This document shows, piece by piece, positions 49,439-58,413 of a DNA stretch of 64,000 bases (its first letter is position 1; each line of letters begins with the position of its first letter). The notes under the pieces are model-generated. The model was given only the letters and a program-made list of their open reading frames with translations, ran no database searches and was not told the DNA's origin. The position numbers and the translations under genes are program-made. The stretch is taken from contig NZ_CATNLY010000051.1 in NCBI RefSeq assembly GCF_950100655.1, positions 124,001 to 188,000 of the forward strand, given 5' to 3'. This DNA is from Pleomorphomonas sp. T1.2MG-36. GTDB taxonomy: Bacteria > Pseudomonadota > Alphaproteobacteria > Rhizobiales > Pleomorphomonadaceae.

Positions 49439-52400
49439 TTAGAACGCCACCTTCAATCCCAGACGTCCGGACGCTGCCATCGAGTCGTCGCTGTACAGGG
49501 AGCCGTCGATGCCGCCGTAGATGGCCGTCCGCTCCGAGATCATGGCGTCGAAGCCGACACCGAGGGTCGCGCCGAGCACGTTCTTGTCGCCGGTGTTCGT
49601 CACGGTGAACTCATTGCCTTTGAGGTCGGCGCGGACGCGTTCCGATCCCAGGTACTGGGTGTCGCTGAGCGCGGCCGTCGCGGTCAACGCGGCCGGCAGG
49701 CCGGAGGGCATGGTCGTCTTGTACTTGAGCTCGACCTGCAGCCGCCCATCGATGGAGTGCGACTGGCGCGCCCCGTAGCTGAGATCCTGCGACGAGCCGT
49801 CCTCGTCATAGCCTTCGTAGTAGGCGCCGGTGTAGCGGGTCTTGAAGCTGGGGGTCAGCTGCCAGCCCGGGGCAACCTGATAGCTGCGGCTCACTGCCAC
49901 TTCCGGCGAGATGTACCAGCCGGTGAAGTCGCCGGAGGCCGTTTCCGTGCCATTGTTGATGCTTCGGCTGGCCATGTTCTCGATGCCGCCGCCGGTGATC
50001 GAGGCGTTCCACTGCAGGCCGCCGAGCTCGACGGCGCCATAGAGGCCGAGGAAGCCGGTGTTGCCCCGCATCAAGGACGCGCTGTCACCGGCCGCTGTGC
50101 GCACGGTGCCGGCGCCGGCGAAGAAGCCGATGCGATAGTTCTCGAACAGATGATCGACGCCGGAGATGACGCCGACATGCGAGGTGTGGTTCGAGTATTG
50201 ACCGTCGCTCGACGGCTGGTAGCGCAAGCCGCCGAAAGCGCGTGTCCAGAACAGGTTGCCATAGCCATCCACGGCGGCGTTGTCGCCGAGCATGCGCAGC
50301 GCCTTGCCTTCCTGGGTCTCGCGCTTGTCCTCGCCATATTGCAGGGCGGAGATGGTCGATCCGCCGACGCTGACCTGGTCGGGCCGGGCGACGTCGAGCG
50401 ACAGGATGCTGCCGATGACGTCCGAAACCGACGACGTGTACTGGGTCGCTTCCCGGCTGGCGGCGGGAATGGCGACGACGTTGATGTAGCCGTTGGACGG
50501 CAAGTTGGCGTTTTCGAGGATGACGGTCTGGCTGGCGTTGTTCAGCGCAATGACGTTGTGAAGGTCGTCGTAGCGGGCCGCCGCGATGCGGTAGCTGCCG
50601 GCGCCGAAGCTCGTCGTGTTGTTCTGGGTCGTGTTGTAGTCAACGTAGCCAGTGAAGGCGGCCGTCGGCGAGATGTTGAGAGTGTTGTTTCCCGCTCCGA
50701 AGAAGACGGCTGCGGTTCCGCCCGAGATGCTGCCGGAGGTGCTGACGACGTTCCCGACGGTCGCAAGCTCGACGCCGTAGGTCGAGCCGCTGATCGCGCC
50801 GCTGTTGACCAGTTGGCCGCCCCGCATCGTGACTTCCGTGGCGGAGCCCGACAGTGAACCGGTCACGTTGAGCGTGCCGCCATTGACGGTGGTTCCGCCC
50901 GTGTAGGTGTTCACGCCCGACAGCGTGAGGTTTCCGGCGTCGAGCTGAACCCGGCCGGCGCCGCTGATGGCGGCCGAGACGACATAGCTGGGATCGGTGA
51001 AGTTGAACTCCAGGAGGCCATCGCCGACGCCGAACACGATGCTGCTCGTGTCGAGCGTGCCGGCGGCGGCAGCTGGATCTACCGCCGCGGCGCCGATGTT
51101 CAGTGTGCCGTGCGACGTCGCGCTCTCGGCGATCTTGATGGTGCCGGCGCTGATCGTGCCGCCGTTGGAGACGGTTGCGACGCCCGTTCCATCGGAGCCG
51201 ACGACGAAGCGGTCGGTGGCGGCGATCGACGACCCCGTCCCCGTGACGACGACCGTACCGTTGGAGCCAACCTCGTTGCCGGCATAGAAGCGGTTGCCGA
51301 TGACCTTGCCGCCGTCGGAGACGGTTATGGTGCCGGTGCCCCAGCGTCCGGCGTTGATGTCGCCGGAAAACTGAGCGCTTGTGACGAGGGTGGTCCAGGT
51401 GGACCCGGCGCCGGTGACCGTCATTGAACCGTTGGAGCCGGTGAGATCGCCGACGATGCCCTGGACATCGGTGACCGTCGCACCATCGGAAATCGTCATG
51501 GTGCCGATCGCGCCAGTGTCATGGCCGACGATGAGAGCGTTATCCATGGTCCAGGATGAGCCGGTGCCGGTGATGGTGGCCGTGCCGTGCGAGCCACTCG
51601 CCGAGCCCACATAGCTCTCCAACCCACTGGTCACCTTGCCGCCGTCGGAAACGGTCAATGTGCCGTTACCTTCGTTGCCGACGTAGAGATAACCGGTATT
51701 GGTGAAGCTGGCGCCACTGGTAACGGTCACCGTGCCGCTCGAGTTGGCATTGTGGCCGGCGATCAGCCGATCCGTTCTGAGCGCGGCGCCGTCCGAGACC
51801 GTGAGAATGCCCGTTCCGTTGTAGCCGACCGACAGCACGGTACCCGAGCCGCCGGTATTCCACACCGAGCCGACGCCGCTGACCGTAGCCGTGCCGGTGT
51901 TGCCGGAGTTGAGGCCGAGCTTTGCGCCTGCGCTTGTCACGGAGGCGCCGGCCGAGACGGTGAGTGTTCCGTTGGCCACTCCCGGATCGCTGATATCGCC
52001 GCCGACCGAGAGAGCGCCCGTGTTCCAGGAGGAGCCGGAGCCGCTGACCGTGGCTGTGCTGGTGGAGTGACGGCCGATGACAGCCGCCGCGCTGGTCACG
52101 GCGCCGCCGGAGAGAATGTCGAGCTGGGAGGCGCCGAAGTTGCCGACGAAGAGCGTGCCGGTGCTGATCCAGGTCGACCCGGTGCCGGTCACCGTCACCG
52201 AGCTGCCGGCAGCGCTCGTCGCCTGACCGATGACGCTGTCGACGCTCGTGACGTCGCCGCCAGCCGAAACGGTCAACGTGCCGACACCGCTGCCACCGAC
52301 CGTCAGCCGTCCGGTGTTGATCCAGGAGGACGATGCGCCGGTGATCGTCGCTGTTCCAGTCGAATCCGTGCCGGCGGCGAGCACGCCGTTGACATTATGG

Positions 52401-53056
52401 ACCGTGCCGGACGTGACGCTCAAAATGCCTTCTGACGCAGGTTGGGAGCTGCCGCCGGTGCCGGCAAAGCCGACGTAGAGATCCCCGGTCGAGGTGAAGG
52501 TGGCGCCACCGGTGAGTTCGAGGCGCCCAAGGCTGCCATAGCCGGAGCCGACATAAGTGGTGCCGGCCTGCACCGACGCCAGGTCGTCGATCGAAAGGAT
52601 GCCCGTTCCCTCGTTGCCGAGGTAGAGATCGCCGGTGTTGGTCCAGGTGAAGCCGGTTCCGGACAACGAGACCGTGCCGGTCGAACCGGTGTTCCAGCCG
52701 AGCGCTGCCGTTGTCGTGTTGAGGGTGCCTTCGATCGTCAGGCTGCCGGTCCCTCCGAGGCCGACCAACAGATTGCTCGCCTGGGCGGCGGTCGACCCGG
52801 TGATCGTGGCCGAGGAGCTGCCGATGCGCGCTTCTCTGGTCGGCGTTGGGATGACGTTGTTGTCCCACTCCCAGTTTGAGGCCTTGAACCAATCGTGGTC
52901 GGTGTTGCCCGTCCAGTTCAAGGTCGGGTCTGCGCTGGCGGCGCCTCCGCACAGAAGCGCGGAAACCGCCGTCGTCAGCAGGGCGAGGGAAGCGACCTTC
53001 TTCGCGGGGGGCTGGAGGTCTCGGGGCTTGGAAATACGTGCCGAATGTCTAGCCAT
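49439..53056 (-). CDS. Autotransporter with repetitive passenger domain
   Basis: A 1205-residue type V secretion protein. An extended N-terminal signal region (hydrophobic VASLALLTTAVSALLCGGAASA at about 22-43, given here only as a region) leads to a beta-helix passenger (about 45-800) built from repeats such as LYVGNEGTGTLTVSDGG and SGTVTVTGTGSSW. These are passenger-associated strand repeats of the pectin-lyase-like type. The C-terminal 270 residues form the outer-membrane barrel (from about 930, GNLFWTRAFGGLRYQPSSDG) and end in LGLKVAF with terminal Phe. It probably mediates adhesion or aggregation. No protease or lipase motif is visible. A 27-bp dyad precedes the gene. Confidence 0.93.
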   Translation of the reverse strand: MARHSARISKPRDLQPPAKKVASLALLTTAVSALLCGGAASADPTLNWTGNTDHDWFKASNWEWDNNVIPTPTREARIGSSSATITGSTAAQASNLLVGLGGTGSLTIEGTLNTTTAALGWNTGSTGTVSLSGTGFTWTNTGDLYLGNEGTGILSIDDLASVQAGTTYVGSGYGSLGRLELTGGATFTSTGDLYVGFAGTGGSSQPASEGILSVTSGTVHNVNGVLAAGTDSTGTATITGASSSWINTGRLTVGGSGVGTLTVSAGGDVTSVDSVIGQATSAAGSSVTVTGTGSTWISTGTLFVGNFGASQLDILSGGAVTSAAAVIGRHSTSTATVSGSGSSWNTGALSVGGDISDPGVANGTLTVSAGASVTSAGAKLGLNSGNTGTATVSGVGSVWNTGGSGTVLSVGYNGTGILTVSDGAALRTDRLIAGHNANSSGTVTVTSGASFTNTGYLYVGNEGNGTLTVSDGGKVTSGLESYVGSASGSHGTATITGTGSSWTMDNALIVGHDTGAIGTMTISDGATVTDVQGIVGDLTGSNGSMTVTGAGSTWTTLVTSAQFSGDINAGRWGTGTITVSDGGKVIGNRFYAGNEVGSNGTVVVTGTGSSIAATDRFVVGSDGTGVATVSNGGTISAGTIKIAESATSHGTLNIGAAAVDPAAAAGTLDTSSIVFGVGDGLLEFNFTDPSYVVSAAISGAGRVQLDAGNLTLSGVNTYTGGTTVNGGTLNVTGSLSGSATEVTMRGGQLVNSGAISGSTYGVELATVGNVVSTSGSISGGTAAVFFGAGNNTLNISPTAAFTGYVDYNTTQNNTTSFGAGSYRIAAARYDDLHNVIALNNASQTVILENANLPSNGYINVVAIPAASREATQYTSSVSDVIGSILSLDVARPDQVSVGGSTISALQYGEDKRETQEGKALRMLGDNAAVDGYGNLFWTRAFGGLRYQPSSDGQYSNHTSHVGVISGVDHLFENYRIGFFAGAGTVRTAAGDSASLMRGNTGFLGLYGAVELGGLQWNASITGGGIENMASRSINNGTETASGDFTGWYISPEVAVSRSYQVAPGWQLTPSFKTRYTGAYYEGYDEDGSSQDLSYGARQSHSIDGRLQVELKYKTTMPSGLPAALTATAALSDTQYLGSERVRADLKGNEFTVTNTGDKNVLGATLGVGFDAMISERTAIYGGIDGSLYSDDSMAASGRLGLKVAF

Positions 53057-53077
53057 GACCAGCTCACGCGCCTCAAA

Positions 53078-53104
53078 TTGATAAATTCTGTGTCAATTTA
53101 TCAA
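53078..53104. promoter_or_regulatory. 27-bp AT-rich dyad upstream of the autotransporter
   Basis: TTGATAAATT (53078-53087) and AATTTATCAA (53095-53104) form a perfect 10-bp inverted repeat with a seven-base spacer, 22 bp before the autotransporter start. On the minus strand a TTGACA overlaps the spacer. It is likely an operator at the promoter or a leader hairpin. Confidence 0.6.
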
Positions 53105-53193
53105 CTACAGAGCGAGTCTGTGCTTGGCAATCAACATTTGGCATTGGCAATAGGCTCGGGCTGGGCGTGTGCCCGGGCAGCAACGGTCCCCCC

Positions 53194-54666
53194 TTACGCC
53201 GGCAGGCGGATCGTTGCCCTGAGGCCGCCATGCGGGCTCGGGCCGAGCTCGATGTCGCCGCCATGGCTGCGGGCGACGTCGCGGGCGATGGCGAGGCCGA
53301 GGCCCGTGCCGGGGACGTCCTGGTTGCGTGCCGCGTCGAGCCGGTAGAAGGGGCGGAACACCGCCTCCAGCTCGTCCTCGGGAATGCCGGGGCCATCGTC
53401 CTCGACGATCACCGACAGCCAGCCCTCGCGCCGTTCGCCGGTCACCCAAACTGCCGTGCGCCCGTAGCGGACGGCGTTGCCGACGAGATTGGCGATCAGC
53501 CGGCGGAAAGCGGTCGGGCGCAGCGTCAGCAGGCCGTCGCCGCTGAAAGCGAAGTGGATCTGCCGTCCGGCCGGGTCCGCCATCTGGCGCAGGCAGTCCG
53601 AAATCGTCGCCTCGACGTCGAGCGGCTGCGGCGCCTCGTCGGCATCGCCCTTGGCGAAATCGACGTAGGCCTCCAGCATCGCTTCCATCTCGGCGACGTC
53701 GGCGCTGAGGTCGGCGGTTTCCTCGCCCTCGGGCAGCAGGGCAAGGCCGAGGCGGAAGCGGGTGAGGATGGTCTTGAGGTCGTGGCCGACGCCGGCCAGC
53801 ATGGTGGTGCGCTGTTCGATCTGGCGCTCGAGGCGCCGACGCATGCCGATGAAGGCGTGGGCGGCCTGCCGCACCTCGCGGGCGCCGGTCGGAGCAAAGC
53901 CTTCCACGGGGCGCCCCCGGCCGAAAGCCTCGGCGGCGGCGGCCAGCCGCTCGATCGGCTTGATCTGATTGCGCAGGAAGATCAGCGACACCAGCACCAG
54001 GAACAGCGCGGTGCTGACCATCCACACCAGGAAGAAGTGCCAGTTGGCGGCGTAGGCGAGGCTGCGCGGGAACTCCACCTTGAGAACGCCGGCATGGACG
54101 ACCATCCGCACCTCGATGCGGTTGCCGTCGGGCAGGTCGCGGATCGAAAAGGGCATCGACAGCCGGCGCTTCTGGAGCGCGCCGGCCAGCATGCTGTGGA
54201 CGATGTCGGCCGAGGCCCGGCGCGTGCGACCGATCTCGCTGGGCGGCAGCACCTCGGCGTTCAGCCCCATGGCCCGGGCGGCCGAGGCGACGGCGTCGAT
54301 CCTGACCTCATCGGGAATGGCGGTATTGTCGGCGATGTTGGCGAGGCCGAGGATGGAGGCGGCGACGGCATCCGACAGGCGCTGGGTGACCAGCATCCAG
54401 TGGCGATCCATGAACACGCCGGTCAGCACGGCGAGCAGGATCAGCATCGGCACGACGACGATCAGCAGCGACCGGCCGAGCAGCCCCTTGGGCAGCGCCC
54501 GGTTGATGGCGTGGCCGACGCCGATCCAGACCCGCCGCACCGTCGAGGGGCTGTTGCGGGCGATGAAGTTGCGGACGTGCCGGATGCCGTCATCGAGCCG
54601 GTCGAGACCGGCGGCGACGCGACCACGGGGCGTGGTTGGCTCTGGCGTTTCCGACATCTTTTTCAC
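53194..54666 (-). CDS. Sensor histidine kinase (EnvZ/OmpR-type partner)
   Basis: A 490-residue membrane kinase. Two membrane helices (about 66-86 and 218-240) bracket a periplasmic sensor domain; a HAMP linker (about 241-295) precedes the dimerisation helix with GHDLKTILTRFRLG. His295 is the phospho-acceptor, and the usual HDLRTPLTR proline is replaced by isoleucine. The ATPase domain has NLVGNAVRYG (N box), DDGPGIPEDE (G1), FRPFYRLD and GTGLGLAIARD (G2). The GTG start overlaps the response-regulator stop by four bases; an ATG three codons in is an alternative. It forms one operon with the regulator and a MarR protein. Confidence 0.92.
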   Translation of the reverse strand: MKKMSETPEPTTPRGRVAAGLDRLDDGIRHVRNFIARNSPSTVRRVWIGVGHAINRALPKGLLGRSLLIVVVPMLILLAVLTGVFMDRHWMLVTQRLSDAVAASILGLANIADNTAIPDEVRIDAVASAARAMGLNAEVLPPSEIGRTRRASADIVHSMLAGALQKRRLSMPFSIRDLPDGNRIEVRMVVHAGVLKVEFPRSLAYAANWHFFLVWMVSTALFLVLVSLIFLRNQIKPIERLAAAAEAFGRGRPVEGFAPTGAREVRQAAHAFIGMRRRLERQIEQRTTMLAGVGHDLKTILTRFRLGLALLPEGEETADLSADVAEMEAMLEAYVDFAKGDADEAPQPLDVEATISDCLRQMADPAGRQIHFAFSGDGLLTLRPTAFRRLIANLVGNAVRYGRTAVWVTGERREGWLSVIVEDDGPGIPEDELEAVFRPFYRLDAARNQDVPGTGLGLAIARDVARSHGGDIELGPSPHGGLRATIRLPA

Positions 54667-55364
54667 TCGAAGCGCAGGCGGTAGCCGACGCCGCGCACCG
54701 TCTGCAGGAACATGGGATTGCCGGGGTCGGTCTCGATCTTGCGGCGCAGGCGGTTGATCTGCACGTCGATGGTGCGTTCGCCCACCTCGCCGGGCTCGCC
54801 GGCGAGCGCCTCGCGCGACAGCGTACCGTCGGGGCTGGCGGCGAACTGGCCGAGCAACTGTCGCTCGCGGTCGGTGAGGCGCACCGGCGTCTCGCCGTCG
54901 TAGAGCTCCTCGCGCTTGGCGCTGAAGACGAAACGGCCGAAGCGGATCTCCTCGCGGGTGAGCGGCGCCTCGGGCATCGGCCGCCGCCTCAGGATGTTGT
55001 TGAGGCGTAAAAGCAGCTCGCGCGGCTCGAAGGGCTTGGTGAGATAGTCGTCGGCGCCGGCTTCGAGGCCGCGAATGCGGTCGGCGCCGTCCGACTTGGC
55101 GGTGAGCAGCAGGATCGGCACGTCCTGCTCGGACCGCAGCGACTGGGTTAGGCTGAGGCCGTCTTCCCCCGGCATCATCACGTCGACCACCAGGATGTCG
55201 AACTCGATGGCCGAGATCTTGCGCCTGGCCTCGGCGGCGTCGGCGGCGGCGGTGACGCGATAGCCGTGGCCGCCGAGATATTTGGCGAGCAACTGGCGGA
55301 TGCGGCTGTCGTCGTCGACGACGAGAACGTGGCTGGCGCCGTCGGCGGGGGCAATGGTGGCCAT
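54663..55364 (-). CDS. OmpR-family response regulator (PetR-like)
   Basis: A 233-residue regulator with a receiver domain (about 11-125: VVDDD at 15-19, phospho-acceptor Asp61 in VVDVMMPGEDG, Lys of TKPFEPREL) and a C-terminal winged helix (about 140-230: VRLTDRERQLLGQF, ERTIDVQINRLRRKIE, VRGVGYRLRFE). It lies between a MarR gene, three bases away, and the kinase gene, which it overlaps. The MarR plus OmpR-type order recalls petP-petR of Rhodobacter, and the kinase is the natural phosphate donor. Target genes are unknown. Confidence 0.93.
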   Translation of the reverse strand: MATIAPADGASHVLVVDDDSRIRQLLAKYLGGHGYRVTAAADAAEARRKISAIEFDILVVDVMMPGEDGLSLTQSLRSEQDVPILLLTAKSDGADRIRGLEAGADDYLTKPFEPRELLLRLNNILRRRPMPEAPLTREEIRFGRFVFSAKREELYDGETPVRLTDRERQLLGQFAASPDGTLSREALAGEPGEVGERTIDVQINRLRRKIETDPGNPMFLQTVRGVGYRLRFE

Positions 55365-55367
55365 GGC

Positions 55368-55895
55368 TCAGCCCTCCTCGCCAAGCGCCGCGCCGGGGGC
55401 GCGGGCATCGATCATGTTGCCGAGGAAGTCGCGCACGATGGCGCGCGAGCCCGGCGGCAGCGTGGCGAGTGCCCTCACCATGCGGGCATGCTGACGGGCG
55501 GAGAGGTCGTTCGCCAGCCGCTCGCCCTTCTCCGAGGCGTAGAGCAGCCGCTCGCGCCGGTCGACCGGGCCGGGCCGCTGCTCGATGTAGCCCTCGTCGA
55601 TGAGCTGCTTCAGTACGCGGCCGAGGCTCTGCTTGGTGATCTGCAGGATGTCCAGGAGGTCGGAGACGCGCAGGCCGGGGTTGCGCATCACGAAGTAGAC
55701 GACGCGGTGGTGGGCGCGGCCGTAGCCGATCGCTTCCAGAATATGGTCGGCCTCGCCGACGAAGTCGCGGTAGGCAAAGAACAAAAGCTCGATCAGTTCG
55801 AAGTCGAGTCCCTCGGCGCCACCGCCGCCGGGGCGCTCCGTCGCGGGCTTCTCGGACGGATGCGTGGCGTCAAAGGGAAAATTTATGGCAGCCAT
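55368..55895 (-). CDS. MarR family transcriptional regulator (PetP-like)
   Basis: A 175-residue winged-helix regulator. The DNA-binding region shows AHHRVVYFVMRNPGLRVSDLL and LDILQITKQSLGRVLKQLID (about 75-110), followed by the RRERLLYASEKGERL wing. The start at 55895 gives a family-sized protein; the open frame runs far upstream antisense to ilvE and is not coding there. It is first in a MarR/response-regulator/kinase operon and diverges from ilvE across 210 bp, where a short palindrome AACGATCGTT lies. Similar genes next to a response regulator are called petP. Confidence 0.88.
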   Translation of the reverse strand: MAAINFPFDATHPSEKPATERPGGGGAEGLDFELIELLFFAYRDFVGEADHILEAIGYGRAHHRVVYFVMRNPGLRVSDLLDILQITKQSLGRVLKQLIDEGYIEQRPGPVDRRERLLYASEKGERLANDLSARQHARMVRALATLPPGSRAIVRDFLGNMIDARAPGAALGEEG

Positions 55896-56105
55896 GTTGA
55901 CATACTTCGATTCATTTGTTACTAGAATACCCGTCACGACGAAACGATCGTTCGCACGACGCGGTCGCAAGGGACATCCGGCATCCAAGGGATCCATCGA
56001 TCCGCGAGCATAGCCGCTTGTCGACGCCGAGGCAAAATGTGTCCCGTGCAAGAGGTCGCCCGTCCGTGTCGGGCAAGAGACAAAAGAAAAGTCTGGGAGT
56101 TCAAG

Positions 56106-56999
56106 ATGGCCAGTGTCCCCTTTGACAGCCGCGACGGCGTGATCTGGTACGACGGCAAGTTCGTCGACTGGAAGGACGCCAAGGTGCATGTTCTGACCCA
56201 CGCGCTTCACTATGGCAGCGCCGTGTTCGAAGGCGAGCGCGCCTATGGCGGCGAGGTCTACAAGCTCCGGGAGCACAGCCAGCGCCTGATCGAGTCGGCC
56301 GAGATTCTCGGTTTCAAGCTGCCCTACAGCCTCGAAGAGATCGAGGCGGCGACCAACGCCGCGCTTGCCCGTTCGGGTCTCGTCGATGCCTACGTCCGGC
56401 CGATCGCCTGGCGCGGCTCGGAGGCCATGGGCGTCTCCGCTCCCAACAATACCATCCACATGGCGATCGCCGTCTGGGAATGGCCGAGCTACTTCAGCCC
56501 GGCCGAGAAGCTGAAGGGCATCCGCCTGACCTGGGCGCCCTATCGCCGCCCCGACCCGATGACCATCCCGTGCAAGTCGAAGGCGGCCGGTCTCTACATG
56601 ATCTGCACCATCTCCAAGCACGCGGCGGAAGCCCAGGGCTATACCGATGCGCTGATGCTCGACTATCGCGGCTATGTGGCGGAATCGACCGGCGCCAACA
56701 TCGTCTTCGTTCGCGACGGCGAGCTCTACACGCCGGAACCGGATTGCTTCCTCGACAGCATCACGCGCCAGTCGGTGGAGGCGATTGCCGCCCGCCATGG
56801 CATCAAGGTCAATCGCCGGCACATCCTGCCGGAGGAGCTGTCGACCTTCACTGAGGCCTTCCTGGTCGGCACCGCCGCCGAGGTGACGCCGATCTCCGAA
56901 ATCGGCGAGTATCGCTTCAAGCCGGCGAAGATCAGCGAACTCCTGATGCACGCCTATCTCGACGAAGTGCAGCCCAAGAAGGTCGCCGCCGCCGAGTGA
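56106..56999 (+). CDS. ilvE: Branched-chain amino acid aminotransferase
   Basis: A 297-residue fold-type IV PLP enzyme performing the last step of leucine, isoleucine and valine synthesis or the first step of their breakdown. The start IWYDGKFVDWKDAKVHVLTHALHYGSAVFEG is typical in pieces (Tyr of HYGS, Glu of FEGERAY). The PLP lysine is Lys159 in CKSKAAGLYM, followed by GYVAESTGANIVFV and FLVGTAAEVTPI. The ATG at 56106 fits family length. It has its own terminator and diverges from the MarR operon. Confidence 0.95.
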   Translation: MASVPFDSRDGVIWYDGKFVDWKDAKVHVLTHALHYGSAVFEGERAYGGEVYKLREHSQRLIESAEILGFKLPYSLEEIEAATNAALARSGLVDAYVRPIAWRGSEAMGVSAPNNTIHMAIAVWEWPSYFSPAEKLKGIRLTWAPYRRPDPMTIPCKSKAAGLYMICTISKHAAEAQGYTDALMLDYRGYVAESTGANIVFVRDGELYTPEPDCFLDSITRQSVEAIAARHGIKVNRRHILPEELSTFTEAFLVGTAAEVTPISEIGEYRFKPAKISELLMHAYLDEVQPKKVAAAE

Positions 57000-57022
57000 T
57001 CGATCCGCATCGAATGATAGAA

Positions 57023-57056
57023 GCCCCGCCGCGCGTCCGCACGGCGGGGCGTCGTT
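57023..57056 (+). terminator. Rho-independent terminator of ilvE
   Basis: GCCCCGCCG (57023-57031) pairs perfectly with CGGCGGGGC (57042-57050), followed by GTCGTTTT. It lies 24 bases after the ilvE stop. Confidence 0.85.
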
Positions 57057-57110
57057 TTGAGGCTTCGCATGCCGAGCGTATGTCTCGCACTCTTGGCGAG
57101 TTGGCGTCGC

Positions 57111-57389
57111 TCAGCGGTACCAAGTCGTGCCGACGATCAGCCGCTGGATGGTGAGGATCGTCAGCCCCACGGCGACAGCGACCGCCAGCCAGAAGAGGGT
57201 GCCCATGCCTTGGACGTAGAAAAGGAAGGGCAGGGCGACGAGCCAGGGGATCAGAAGGCCGAAAGCGAGCAGGAACAGCAGCCCGCGAGATTTCCGATTG
57301 AAGTACAGATAGCCTTTTTCCGCGCCGCAGGCAGGGCAGACGACGTCTTTCTTGGCGACGGGGGTCAGGCAATACGGACAATGCGCCAT
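57111..57389 (-). CDS. Small membrane protein with N-terminal zinc ribbon
   Basis: A 92-residue protein: an N-terminal zinc ribbon with CPYC (residues 4-7) and CPAC (about 20-23), then two transmembrane helices (about 38-58 and 62-82) and the short end TTWYR. The ATG at 57389 is used; an upstream ATG would add 12 residues. Proteins with this layout are widespread and uncharacterised; the ribbon is probably cytosolic and binds zinc. The gene converges with ilvE. Confidence 0.75.
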   Translation of the reverse strand: MAHCPYCLTPVAKKDVVCPACGAEKGYLYFNRKSRGLLFLLAFGLLIPWLVALPFLFYVQGMGTLFWLAVAVAVGLTILTIQRLIVGTTWYR

Positions 57390-58413
57390 TTCACGACCAA
57401 TCTTGAAACTAGAGATACGTGTCATCTTGTCGGAGCGAGTCGCGTGTATTCGCGGTCATGCAACCGGTCCAAGTCGTGCCGGAACCGATCGAACTCAATG
57501 CGCCGGGAGATCATGTCCCCGCTGGCCCGTGCGGCCCGCCCATCTTCGGACGCGGCCGGAATGCTGACGACGTGGTCCACACTCGCCTGAAACTGCGTTT
57601 CGAGGGCCTCGCCCGCTGGTCGCCGGAGCCTATGGAGCCGGCAAGCCGAACGCGATGGGCGAGGGAGTGGCACGCAGCTCTGGTGTCGCAATCCACCTGG
57701 GCGAGCTGCCTGGACAATATGACTCCACGTCTTTCCTCTATTTTCGGGTGCATGGCATCCTCAATATAGTTTTATCGAACAAAGTTGCGGAACAAAATCT
57801 GGTCGTTAGAACAAGTTGTCTCGAGAAATGCGTCGCAATATCAACTTACGAAAGTCTGCCAAGGCATGACCTTGGGTAATCGAAGGGAGCTGCTATTGGA
57901 GCGTTCCCGAAAATGCGCCTGGGTCGACGTTTGGCGAGCCGGATACTTTCTTCCGGATGGTTTTGGCTGTTATCGGCCCAACTGAAATGCCGGTTGCCGG
58001 ACGCGATCAGGTTGCGCGCCGAAGGCCGCGCCTCATTATGGCTATATGACAATCCGAGGCCGGCGGGCCGTTTCGAAGATCATGACGAATATCCATTCCA
58101 AAGCTATTGGGCCGGAAAGCCAAGCGAAAAAAGTTTCAAAACAAATGCAATGGCAAAACGCCAGGCGACCCTTGCGTCTTCCCGACGCGTCGAATTTATC
58201 TTATCCGTATATATGACAGGATAGGGCGTTGCAAGGGCTCGATCACCTTTTGAGTTTCTGTGGAGGCAACGTAACATGGCAGGCAATGGGTGTCATTTGC
58301 CTTCATGCTGCCGAACATGTCAGTAAAATCCTTCGGGTGAGGCTCTATACTGTCAGTCCGGTATCGAGTCCTGAACCACGGGCCGGTGAGGCCAAATATG
58401 GGGAAGAGCAGCC
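57390..58413. other. About 1 kb without a recognisable gene, partly AT-rich
   Basis: Short open frames occur on both strands, but none has a family-like sequence, a good ribosome site and normal codon use together. The section from about 57720 to 58340 is clearly richer in A and T than its neighbours. It may be a decayed gene or an acquired fragment. The last 100 bp contain the promoter region of the methyltransferase gene. Confidence 0.5.

Noticed and set aside
49800..52800. Repeated segments considered as mobile DNA
   Set aside because: They are in-frame passenger repeats of one autotransporter reading frame, with no terminal inverted repeats or transposase.
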